From positions 2,480,001 to 2,544,000 of the forward strand of contig JAGYVD010000002.1 of the NCBI GenBank assembly GCA_021209875.1: DNA of 64,000 nucleotides, in the 5' to 3' direction. Positions within the stretch are counted from its first letter, which is position 1. Every line of letters begins with the position of its first letter. Position numbers and translations under genes: made by a program. Source of the stretch: Rosellinia necatrix. Lineage: Eukaryota; Ascomycota; Sordariomycetes; Xylariales; Xylariaceae. The notes beneath the pieces were generated by a model. The model had not been told where the DNA came from and did not search any database. It saw nothing but the letters and a program-made list of their open reading frames with translations. Shown in pieces: positions 37,736 through 47,586 of the stretch.

Positions 37736-39491
37736 GACCTAATTACGCTGGAAAGCGGGAAGGGAAGCTTAGAGCATAATACCGTGGTAGAGTGCGATGA
37801 TGGCGCGATTGAAAGCCTGAGTGACGGAACTTTAAATGGTTCCCGGGTTTGAGTTTTCCACTGTTGCCGAAGGTCAGATCAATTAGTCATCCGTCTCTTC
37901 TCGGTATTAGGTATTAAAGTCAAGAACCATCTAAAATAGGTAGCATGCTCATGGACGATGTCGCTGGGTTTTTTTCTTTATTACGGGGCAGGTACGGGCC
38001 AGTGTGCTACCTACTGTGCAAGCATTAACTGGGTAGGCACTGCCTAAGTGCCTAGGCAGGCACATACCCACCTATGTATCTGTAAATGTGGATACATGAT
38101 ATGGACGGGACAAGGCGGGAGTTGTCGTGCACACTAGGTAGGTAGTTACCTGATGGGAGCCTAGGGCGACGAACGACTTTATGCAAGCGGCTAGAAAAAG
38201 TCGCGCCAATGCTATTCAGCTGAGGTCCCCGGTAACGGTCAGACGCTCCCGGCCCCCGGACCGGACAAGAGAGATAACTAATACACTAGTAATAGTTAAC
38301 TATTCACTGTAACATCCACCATCTAACGTCAACAAGCCTCTCAAGCCTTTCTTTCTACATGGCCATCAGACAACTAGATATAATTATAAGGCCAATGCGC
38401 ACACCGAAGCTAATTGGCCACACCTGCGGCAGGCATCATGCAGAGCAACGCACTACTGCCTAGTAGGTAAAGTTTATAATAACACTTGAATAGGTAGGAA
38501 ACACTGCTTGCTACCACGCGAACAGAATGGTTGGTGCTGTAGGAAGTAATTCAAGCCCAGACACCAAGACCCAGCTCTGAAAGAGGTTTACAGATCAACT
38601 GTGGTCGGTCCCCTCTCTGCCCCCTGCTTACCTGAGAGACCTGTGCACTTTGGTGCAGAAACGCTTTGCAGAGTCATAATATTTTTACTGCTTAACTATA
38701 ACTAGGCAGTTATAACTAAGATAGCTTGACCAACCAATAATAGCTTAATAACAGTTCAACTTATATTAATTCATGGCTTTTGTAAATTTATTTTGATTAT
38801 TATGATATTGGCCTGTGGCAGGTGTTGTGGCAGGTGGTTGACCTGTAAGTACTCTCTCAGGTAAGCAGGGCCTGGCATAGTAGGTAGGTACATAAGTACG
38901 CACTAACTACCTACTAAGTAGGCAGGTAGGTAGTGTGTTTGCTAAGGACCAAAGGACTCCCGTGTGACAAATCGGAGTACCTGTGTAGGTAGTTACTGTG
39001 TAGTCCCCCGGATTTAACGTGAAGCCCCGCCATTCCCATGTGTGTTGTTGCATCGCTACCTAGTTGTTGGGGTAGCCTACAGCGCAGCGGCGATAACGGC
39101 TTGATCGGAGTGCGTGCCTCGATAGAAGGGAAGTAGGTACTACTCAACAATAAATTCGGAGGTGCACAGGTATCATTTACCGCCCCGACTTACCACCAAC
39201 AGACATTCTATCGCATTATATCCTTGGATCCTCTCTACACCGACAGCCCACTTACAATCTAGCATCAAAGTCTTCGTGACCCCCCCGCTGCAGGGCCTCC
39301 TCAGGTCCACTCCATGCATTCGACACCCCATTCCGCAACCGACGGCCCGACTCGTTCTCCTGTTATTCCATGCAAACGTGGGCTCTCCGACACCCCCCCC
39401 CCTCCTCACCGGCAGTTTGACCCCCCAGGCCCACGGGCCCGATAGCAAGCGGCATAGAACGACGGGCCCCGGTGCCCTAGGAGCCTCCATC
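37736..39491. promoter_or_regulatory. Divergent promoter region, ABCC and CUL4
   Basis: About 1.75 kb lies between the start of the transporter gene (-) and the first ATG of cullin-4 (+). TACCTAGGTA-type motifs occur at 37985-38145 and 38878-38995. An AT-rich stretch at about 38680-38815 is gene-free. From 39162 to 39491 the cullin frame is open but lacks an ATG. No specific operator was identified. Confidence 0.5.
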
Positions 39492-41918
39492 ATGAGCAAG
39501 GCGCTCGGCAAACGGCCGGCCGTCGATAGCCTACCAAAGCCCGCTCGCTCAGCCTTCGAGCCAAACAAGGGCGCCAAGCGACTCGAGGTGAAGCTTCTCG
39601 GCACATCGCGCCCCGACAATCTTGAGCGATACTACGACAAGAGGAGGAATGAGTTGGTGGACGCTCTCGCCGCCATATTCAAGCAACAGCAGCCGCGGCA
39701 ACCGCTCGAAACACTCTACCGGGGCGTCGAGGACATCTGTCGCCATGGAGCCGCCCGTGAATTGTCCGATATTCTACGAGCCCAGTGCGAGGCCTATCTA
39801 AACGGTCCCTTGCAGCATTCCATCATGGCTGACGGTGGTTCGTCCAATGTTGATATGCTCCGAGCTGTCCACAGGCGCTGGGTAATCTGGAACGCCCAAT
39901 CGACCACGATTCGTTCCATCTTCAGCTATCTCGACCGTTCATTCCTCTTGAATAATAAAGGATCCCCACAGATTAATGATATGGCTATCTCGCTTTTTAG
40001 AAAAATGGCGTTTGTCTCTGTGCAATCATCATCTTCTGGTCCAGGCGCGAAGTCTTTGGCTGGCATGTGCGACCTGATCGACTACGATCGAAGAGGGGAT
40101 TCGCGGTTTGATGCTACATTGTTGCGCGATTCGATATCCATGTTACACGTCCTAAACATCTACGGGAAGTCATTTGAGCCCCAGTTTTGGAAAGCTTCAA
40201 ACAATTACTTGCGTGGGTTTGCCGAAGAATCCAGTGTGGCTCCGCTCAAGACCTATATATCCGCATGCGAGAAGCTCTTAGCTCGCGAGGACTACCGCTG
40301 CAATGCCTTCAATTTTGATAGTACGACAAAACGGCAGCTCATGAGCATAGCCCACAACATATTGATCAACAACTACGCCGATAAGTTACTGGACGCCGGG
40401 AGTATCAGCAAAATTCTAGATGAGAACGCCATAGAATCCATGAAGGCTCTGTACGACCTATTACGTCTTAGTAATATCCAAAAGAACCTCAAGACCCCAT
40501 GGGAAGATTACATCAAAAGCAAAGGCTCGGCCATTGTTAACGACACCTCGAGAGGAGATGAAATGGTAATACGGTTACTCGAGTTTAGGAAGACCTTGGA
40601 TATTATAGTGCGAGATGCGTTCAGGAAGGATGATGATTTCGCGCATGGTTTGAGACAGGCATTTGACAGTTTCATTAATGACAAGAGGACTATGGTCTCA
40701 CGGAATACAGGCACTTCAATGGTTGGCGAGATGATCGCCAAGTATATTGACATGCTTCTCCGTGGTGGTTTGAAGACCCTCCCGGCCTCATTACTCTCGG
40801 ATGTTCAGGATCGCGTGGATGCGGAGAAGAGCGGCCAAGCTAGTACAGCCGACGAGGACGCGGAACTCGACCGCCAGCTAGACAAGGCTCTTGAATTATT
40901 TCGTTTCATCGAAGGCAAGGGTGTGTTTGAAGCTTTCTATAAGCAGGATCTTGCACGGCGACTTTTAATGGGCCGCAGCGCCAGCGCAGACGCAGAAAGG
41001 AGCATGCTTGCGAAACTGAAGAATGAGTGTGGTGCAGACTTTACGCGTAACCTAGAACAGATGTTCAAAGACCAGCAGATGGCCCGCGATGAGATGGCTT
41101 CATACAAAGCTTGGCGCGAAGGTAATGGGCATACGAAGAGCTCACCTGATCTCAATGTGAGCATTTTATCAGCTGCAGCATGGCCTACTTACCCAGACAC
41201 CCAACTTTTCCTGCCTAGCGATGTTGCATCTCAGATAGCGCAATTCGATGACTACTACGTCAATAAGCATACGGGTCGACGCTTGACTTGGAAACATTCC
41301 CTGGCTCACTGTGTTGTTAAGGCGTCATTCAATAAAGGGCCCAAAGAGTTACTTGTCAGTGCCTACCAGGCGGTCGTCTTAACTCTCTTCAACCAGACAA
41401 ATGAGCCAATATCATACCAACAAATTGGTGAACGTTCCGGCCTCAGTGGTCAGGATTTGGACCGGACATTGCAGTCGCTAGCTTGCGGCAAAACACGCGT
41501 GATCACTAAAAGCCCGAAGGGCAAAGATGTCAATCCCGCAGATACATTTGTGGTAAATAAGAGTTTCACCGACCCCAAGTTCCGTGTCAAGATCAATCAG
41601 ATACAACTCAGGGAGACCAAAGAAGAGAATAAAGAGACGCATGAAAGAGTTGCAAGAGACAGGCAATTCGAGACCCAAGCGGCAATTGTTCGCATCATGA
41701 AAAGCCGCAAGACAATGACCCATGCCAATCTGGTCGCCGAGGTCATCAACCAGACTAAAAAGCGTGGAGCAGTAGACACGGCTGAGATTAAGAAAAACAT
41801 TGAAAAGTAAGTTTTTCTGGTCAAGTATTGATTGACCCACCACCTATTAACTCGAAGCAGGTTGATAGAGAAGGATTATCTTGAAAGAGAGGGGTCGTCC
41901 TATGTATACCTTGCATGA
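39492..41918 (+). CDS. CUL4: Cullin-4, CRL4 ubiquitin ligase scaffold
   Basis: Cullin scaffold of a CRL4 (DDB1-type) ubiquitin ligase, acting mainly in the nucleus in genome maintenance and chromatin control. The model is join(39492..41806, 41861..41918), 790 aa. The second exon, after a 54-nt intron with a TTAAC branch, supplies the canonical cullin tail LIEKDYLEREGSSYVYLA. The N-terminal cullin repeats start at GAKRLEVKLL and include IRSIFSYLDRSFLL. The cullin-homology core has FEAFYKQDLARRLLMGRSAS and HSLAHCVVKASFNKGPKELLVS. SLACGK(T)RVITKSPKGKDV is characteristic of cullin-4 rather than CUL1 or CUL3. The neddylation motif IVRIMKSRK gives the likely modified lysine as K737. The ATG at 39492 is the first in a frame that stays open about 110 codons upstream, so a further 5' exon is possible. 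Confidence 0.85.
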
Positions 41919-41973
41919 AACCCTCAAGTCCCTCGGTTTATCAATGTGCCGGATGCATTAGCTTCGAATAATG

Positions 41974-42420
41974 CTATCCGCAGGTATTTACGGCATTGCT
42001 AAATAAGGCAGGTTCAAGCCAGTCACACTCGGTCTTTCGCAACTTTCGAATTTCCACAAAGGCTCCCTTATGAGGATCATGAAATGACATTCTGTACTGT
42101 CTCCCGCACCACGGAAATGAACGCGCGCCCAGTTGTGCTGCCCGAGGGTAGTCATCGAACCACCCATGTAAGAGCGGACAGGATAATTCCCAAGTCGGCG
42201 TAACTCCCGGGCTCACTAGAATACTGAGCGCCAGCAACGTGTTGTAGAAGGCTGCGAAAGATAGGTTGCACAATCTAATCTGGGTTAGATATCCATAAAA
42301 GTTTACACCCCAGTACTGGGTAGCCGACGCCGTTAGTAGGAATAGCTACGGAATCCTTTCGGATCCTCGTCGTTCTACCTGTGATAGTGCAAAACGGGGC
42401 AAGAATACATCAGCCGCAAT
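41974..42420 (-). pseudogene. Decayed membrane-acyltransferase-like relic (tentative)
   Basis: Between two convergent genes the minus strand keeps an open, hydrophobic frame from about 42340 to 41974. It includes GYLTQIRLCNLSFAAFYNTL, LLALSILVSPGVTPTWELS and CPLLHGWFDDY. An intron-like unit (GTAGAA donor at 42378, TACTAAC branch, ACCCAG acceptor) precedes it. In the next frame the sequence continues DDYTLGQHNWARVHF, which resembles the Y-(T/S)-L-R-x-F-W-(G/A)-R-x-W-H segment of fungal wax-synthase-like acyltransferases (the TRI7 type). No N-terminal half, start codon or catalytic remainder was found. I read it as a truncated, frameshifted fragment. The family call rests on a short remembered pattern and could be wrong. 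Confidence 0.3.
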
Positions 42421-42710
42421 AGTAGACTAGTTCAATAGATAGGTTACTGCCACTCGCTCATAGTCGACGCGCATAACAGTGCTTCATGACAACTGGTAAC
42501 ATGCATGTCTATACTCGCGATTGAGCTGTTTCCCTTCAAGCAAATCTTCTTTTCTTCGGTCATTCCTTTGCATCGTTAAATCTTACCTATACCAACGTCA
42601 GATATGTTAGTTAAACCAGGGTGCAACTGTTCAGTTGTTTGTATCCAACCACTAGTATTTTTACATTTTCCTTCACGCCTCCATTCCCCCAAGCCCACAA
42701 GGTTAGTTTG

Positions 42711-44845
42711 TTAGTCGTCATAAAAACCCGTCTCCCAAACCACTAACCGCCCACTCTTCCGCTCATCGTCAGTGAACAAGCCATTCCACGCGCTCCAGAC
42801 CTCCCGGGGCTGGATTCGGAGCCGAGCGCCGGGGCCGTCAGAGTCGAAGAACATGCGCAGTGGGGTTTCTATGCCTTCGAATCCAACGATGTACCGGGCC
42901 ATGTGTTCGCCTGGGGCGTCACGTGGCCATACCTTCTTAGCCAGAAAGCCCACAGGATCCGCGTAGAACTGGCGCGTCTCATCCTGGTACTCGGCGCGCT
43001 CGGGAGAGTCGGGGTCCGTGTCAAGGGGCGGCTCGCAAGTCAATGCACGCGCGCTCAATGCCGGGTAGACGAGGTGAGATCGCCATGGCGTCGCATGACA
43101 AGGCATCAGAAAAATCGCGAAGAGCTCCTGATGCTGGTGGGTATCGCCCTCAGAAGAGAGTGTTGCATTCTGGGAGGCGCGCCCGAAACTCAGCTGATCG
43201 GGGTGGATGCGCTCGAATTCTCCCCGTAGGAACGACATCACTTGAATGGGCGCCGCAGCATGAAACCACGACAGATAGCCTCCAATCACAACGTTAACCA
43301 GCAGAGCGGCGACGAGTAGAGGCTTCCTCCTCCAGTATAGTGCCGGTCGTGGACAGGTCGTAGTACTAAAAGTGGTGGGCGACGTGAAAAATGATACGAC
43401 GTATGGCGCAGCGAGGATGTGTAAAGCTGGTAGGAGGGGTTGAATAAAGCGTATTTCTTTATGTGATATCAGTGATAGGGCCGATATCGTAGTAATAACC
43501 ACGAAGGTCAGGGCTTTGAGCGTATTGGAGGTGACCACTGGATAGCTGGACTCTGCGTCCAGCGATCTAGCGAAGCCTTGGAGAACAAAAGGTGCCATAG
43601 TAGTGCAGAGAAGAGGGATTCCCTGAGATAAATAATAATGCCAGTCGTTTTGTCCATAAAACTTCGCGAGATCCTTCACCACGTTGAAGTGCAGCCAAGC
43701 GAAGGGAGGGAATTTCCATTCCCCAAAATACTGTCGGTCGCACATGAGTGAGACCCCCAGGACAGCAGACCTATACAAGTTAACTAAGTATTCGAGGCCC
43801 AAGAACATATTGACTTACCCGCAGAGGAAAACCTCTCTCAAGAGGATTACTAGTACTCTCCGATCCAGGGGTGACTGTCCACCGAGCGTAAAGCGAGTAA
43901 ACGCAAGCGTGCAAACAGCTATCCATATCAATATGTTGGTGGGCCTTAGAAGTACCGCAATAGCTGCCAGTAGAAGGGACATCCTAAAACTGTTTGGAAC
44001 TTTGTTAGATAGGTTCCCTACCTTGATTTAACATAATGCTTGCCTATTAACTTGACGCTGTGTATTGAAGAGAACTCCTTTCTTGCCGGTCCCCGTGCCG
44101 AGAAGCTCCCATGGCCAATAATACAACGCCATGGCGGTTAATGTGGTTTCAAGGCAATTCGAGAAGGCCCTCGTAGCCGTATACCATTGCCACGGGTTAA
44201 GTAGCGCGATCAACAGCTGTAACCGATATCAGCACTACCAAAACAGGGCATACGGAGAGCGCAAACTCACGGCAGACCAGGCGGCCGCGCTACCGGGCCC
44301 ATAGAGCTTTTCAGCAAGCCTCCATGTGTACCAATCACTCAAGGTGGCAAAGCCGGTCTGCAGAACCTTGGGAGCCATCAGAAGCCACTTGGCCTTGATC
44401 GTGGGCACATTGGACGATGCCCAGAAACTGTCGACGATGAAGTACGCGAGCGCAAACACCGTCGGATGTATCGATGAACGCAGCGCATGGCGCCACTCCT
44501 ATCGGGCCGTCAGCGGGGTTCTTATGACGAATGGGCGGCGGTCTGAAGGGCCATCCATCCCATGTCGGGGATATAATAACGCACCCATGTTAACCAAGCT
44601 CCGCTGTTGTTCCCGTACAGCAGCTGCCATGCCGGCTCGAGGACCTGGAAGTACTCATCCGGCTGGAAGAAGGTACGGACACAGAGGGAGTTGGCGAAGC
44701 GGACGGCGAAGATGACGGCGAGGCCGTCCCGGGCCTGTTCCGCGGCGAGGGCAGCTACATTCTTATGTCGGCTATTTTCAGTCCCGGCCGTGTCCCCTTT
44801 CGCATCGACGGCCTTTGGGCTGGAGGCTTTCTTCACAGTCATCAT
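42711..44845 (-). CDS. GPI10: GPI mannosyltransferase III (GPI10/PIG-B)
   Basis: ER multi-pass GT22 mannosyltransferase that adds the third mannose to the GPI anchor precursor, using dolichol-phosphate-mannose. The model is complement of exons 44585..44845, 44271..44498, about 44052..44216, about 43982..43819 and 42711..43770, giving roughly 635 aa. Landmarks are FANSLCVRTFFQPDEYFQVL (the conserved acidic first luminal loop, QPDEYFQ), then LSDWYTWRLAEKLYG, NPWQWYTATRAFSN, LLRPTNILIW, SHKEIRFIQPLLPALH and the late MPCHATPWRSHLVYP...CEPP block typical of Gpi10. Hydrophobic segments are spread throughout. Introns 1, 2 and 4 are clear and in phase. The junction between exons 3 and 4 (about 43983-44060) is unsettled: several short GT...AG choices exist, none ideal, and this should be set by cDNA. 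Confidence 0.8.
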
Positions 44846-46130
44846 GGGACCATCTCATATGTCATCGGTCTCCGTTTGGCCCTTTCTCTGGTGAGGGCCC
44901 TCGAGGACGGGCCAGATCGGTTATAAGTTGCAACGCGGCGTTGAGGCTACCTGGCATTCCGGTTCAGCACCAGCAATTCATCCAGCATCAGGGCAATTCC
45001 ACGGAATCTGTCCCAATTCATCTGGGTCGACCCACACTAATTCGAATTCGGAATTCGGGTTGTTGTCACAGAATGCAGGAGGTGCAGAGCAGTGCAGAGC
45101 ACCCCGGACCGCCTAACCCGAGTTGGGTTAGCCTGTCTCGCCTCGACAAGCTAAGACAGTTGGTTCGTCAACAGCTGGTGGTCTGCTAGCACAGCTGTGG
45201 CTGCGCCAAGAACCACACCCCCATGCCGTTCTCCGTCATCGCGCCGCACCTTGCGCAAATGTGTAACATCTCATTGGCCTATCTGGGACGATTATTTGGT
45301 TGATGCCAAGGCTGTTCTTTCTGTCTCCGTTTTCTCGACTCGCACTTCCGACCCGCGCTACCTTAGGGGATCCTCTGGCCATTCTGTGAAAGTTCGGGCC
45401 AAACCTAATCCTGATTGTCCACCCACGGCAGCTTGCACACATGCTTTCGGACCTCCCGTCGCCAGTCGGGGCCAATGACCGTGCCAGACGCCAAACCCAA
45501 ATATCCCCACGGCGTCGCTCCTTGTCACTGTCACCATCACCGTCTCCGTCACACGACAACACGACGGCACCCAGCACCCAGCACCACCACAGCACCACGG
45601 CACTACAGCACCACAGCATCACAGCACTACAGTGCTACAGCACGACGGCATCACAGCACAACAACATGATAGGAAAGGCAGCGGTGATGACTTGCCGCTT
45701 TGCTTCGGCATCAAGTGGAAACACTAGCCACTCATGTGACCACTTTCATCCCGGAGTCAGGCAATCGGCGCCGTAATGCGGCTGGATGAGCCGCATCGAC
45801 TTGCACTTAGGGGTATAGTGGCCCGGACAGGCCCAGGATGTGCCTCTCACATTACGTACGATTACACTTCCATCTGGCCCCGCCTTTTTTTATTGTCCGG
45901 CTCTTCTTTTGTCTCCCATCTTCTTATCTCGTTGCACTTAATCGCACTTTATTCCCTTAAACTTTACCTGGCTGCCTGTCACTGTGATCTAATCACCGTA
46001 CCTCTTCGATACACACTTATTTGTAGACCTCATCTCCTTCCTCCTCCCCCTCCCCCTTCCCCCCCCCAGCTAACACCTCCGTTCCAATTCCGCGTTGACC
46101 TCCCACATCGTCAAGATAATCTCTGGCAAC
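44846..46130. promoter_or_regulatory. Divergent promoter region, GPI10 and OAT
   Basis: About 1.3 kb lies between two divergent genes. A degenerate CACAGCAC repeat runs at 45570-45665. A pyrimidine-rich leader (about 45885-46080, with CTCTTCTTTTGTCTCCC and C-runs) leads to the aminotransferase start and looks like a fungal core promoter and 5' UTR. The start context GGCAACATGG is good. Reading frames here are repeat artefacts. Confidence 0.55.
45570..45665 (+). repeat. Degenerate CACAGCAC repeat
   Basis: Irregular copies of an 8-10-bp unit (CACAGCAC, CTACAGCAC, CACGGCA) occupy about 95 nt. The Thr/His/Ser-rich frames over 45415-45776 come from this repeat. Confidence 0.75.
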
Positions 46131-47586
46131 ATGGCTCCCCACGCTGAAGATCTCACCGCGCGCTCCGCCAATGGTTCGGCGGTCTTGTCCAAATACCATG
46201 CCTCCTCGACAAAGAGCGCAATTGCCGCTGAGCACAAGTTCGCCGCTCACAACTACCACCCACTCCCCGTCGTCTTCTCCCGCGCACAGGGAGTCAATGT
46301 CTGGGACCCCGAGGGCAAACACTATCTCGATTTTCTATCTGCCTATAGTGCTGTCAATCAAGGCCACTGCCACCCAGAGCTTGTCAAGGCTCTGGTCGAA
46401 CAGGCTGGTCGTCTGACATTGAGCTCGAGGGCTTTCCATAATGATGTGTTCCCCAAGTGGGCTGAAAAGGTCCAGCAGATGTTCGGCTACGATATGGTTC
46501 TGCCTATGAACACAGGAGCAGAGGCCGTAGAGACCGCTATCAAGATTGCCAGGAAATGGGCCTACAAGGTCAAGGGTGTGCCCGAGGGCAAGGCGTTGGT
46601 CTTTGGCGTCCAGGAAAACTTCCACGGCCGAACGGTGCGTCAAGTCAGGACCAGATTAGTACGTCACTAATGCATAACCAGATGATTGCCGTTACTCTCT
46701 CCACCGATCCCGAGTCTAGGGACAATTACGGGCCATATATACCAAATATCGGCGCCGCCTCTCCTTCTACCGGAAAACCTATTCGGTATAACAACGTCGC
46801 TGATGTGGAAGCCGTGCTCGAAGCTCACGGCAAGGAGACAGCGGCTTTTATCATCGAGCCAATCCAGGGAGAAGCGGGTGTTGTTGTTCCCGATGATGAC
46901 TACCTTAAGAAGGTTCAAGATCTGTGCAGGAAGCATAATGTGTTGTTGATTTGTGATGAGATCCAGACTGGCATTGGTAGGACAGGACGGATGCTATGCT
47001 CGGAGTGGGCTGGGATCAAGCCAGACATGGTAACACTTGGCAAAGCCATCTCTGGTGGCATGTACCCAGTTAGCTGCGTTCTCAGCAGTAAAGAGATCAT
47101 GCTGGTCATCGAGCCCGGCACACACGGTTCCACATATGGTGGAAACCCTCTTGGTTGTGCTGTCTCTATCCGTGCACTTGAGCTCATGGAAGAAGAAGAA
47201 CTCACTCAGAAGGCCGAGAAACTAGGGGTCATTTTCCGAGATGGTCTAGCTGCCTTGAGGTCGCCAATTATCAAGACGATTCGTGGTAAGGGATTACTGA
47301 ATGCCATCGTGGTAGACGAGTCACAGACAAACGGGCATTCGGCTTGGGATCTCTGCCTTCTTCTTAAGGAGAAGGGTCTTTTAGTATGTCTCCTGAGGTG
47401 ATAGGTGCATCAGCCTAGGACTGTGGGTAATTGGCTGTACTATTGCTCACGTTTACACAGGCAAAACCGACACACGGGGACATCATCCGATTCGCGCCTC
47501 CATTAGTCATAACCGAGGCACAGATGCACGAGGCCACTGCCATAATCGGAGCCGCCTTGCAAGAGCTACCTAAGATGAAGAATTGA
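46131..47586 (+). CDS. CAR2: Ornithine aminotransferase
   Basis: Class-III PLP-dependent aminotransferase converting ornithine and 2-oxoglutarate to glutamate semialdehyde and glutamate, the step that links arginine catabolism to proline and glutamate. The model is join(46131..46634, 46682..47383, 47461..47586), 443 aa, close to the family length. Motifs are [19 protein letters not shown] near the N-terminus, [25 protein letters not shown] followed across intron 1 by [33 protein letters not shown] with the cofactor Asp260, and [11 protein letters not shown] with the Schiff-base Lys289. The tail [18 protein letters not shown] follows intron 2. No mitochondrial presequence is apparent, consistent with the cytosolic fungal enzyme. 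The start at 46131 is preferred over the in-frame upstream position because of its context and the family N-terminus. Confidence 0.9.

Noticed and set aside
42008..42020. GGTTCAAGCC, a tRNA B-box-like sequence
   Set aside because: There is no matching A box, acceptor stem or cloverleaf around it. A similar GGTTCGAGT at about 58160 also fails.
45236..45776. Frames of 80-130 codons on both strands upstream of OAT
   Set aside because: They derive from the degenerate CACAGCAC repeat and show no conserved motif.
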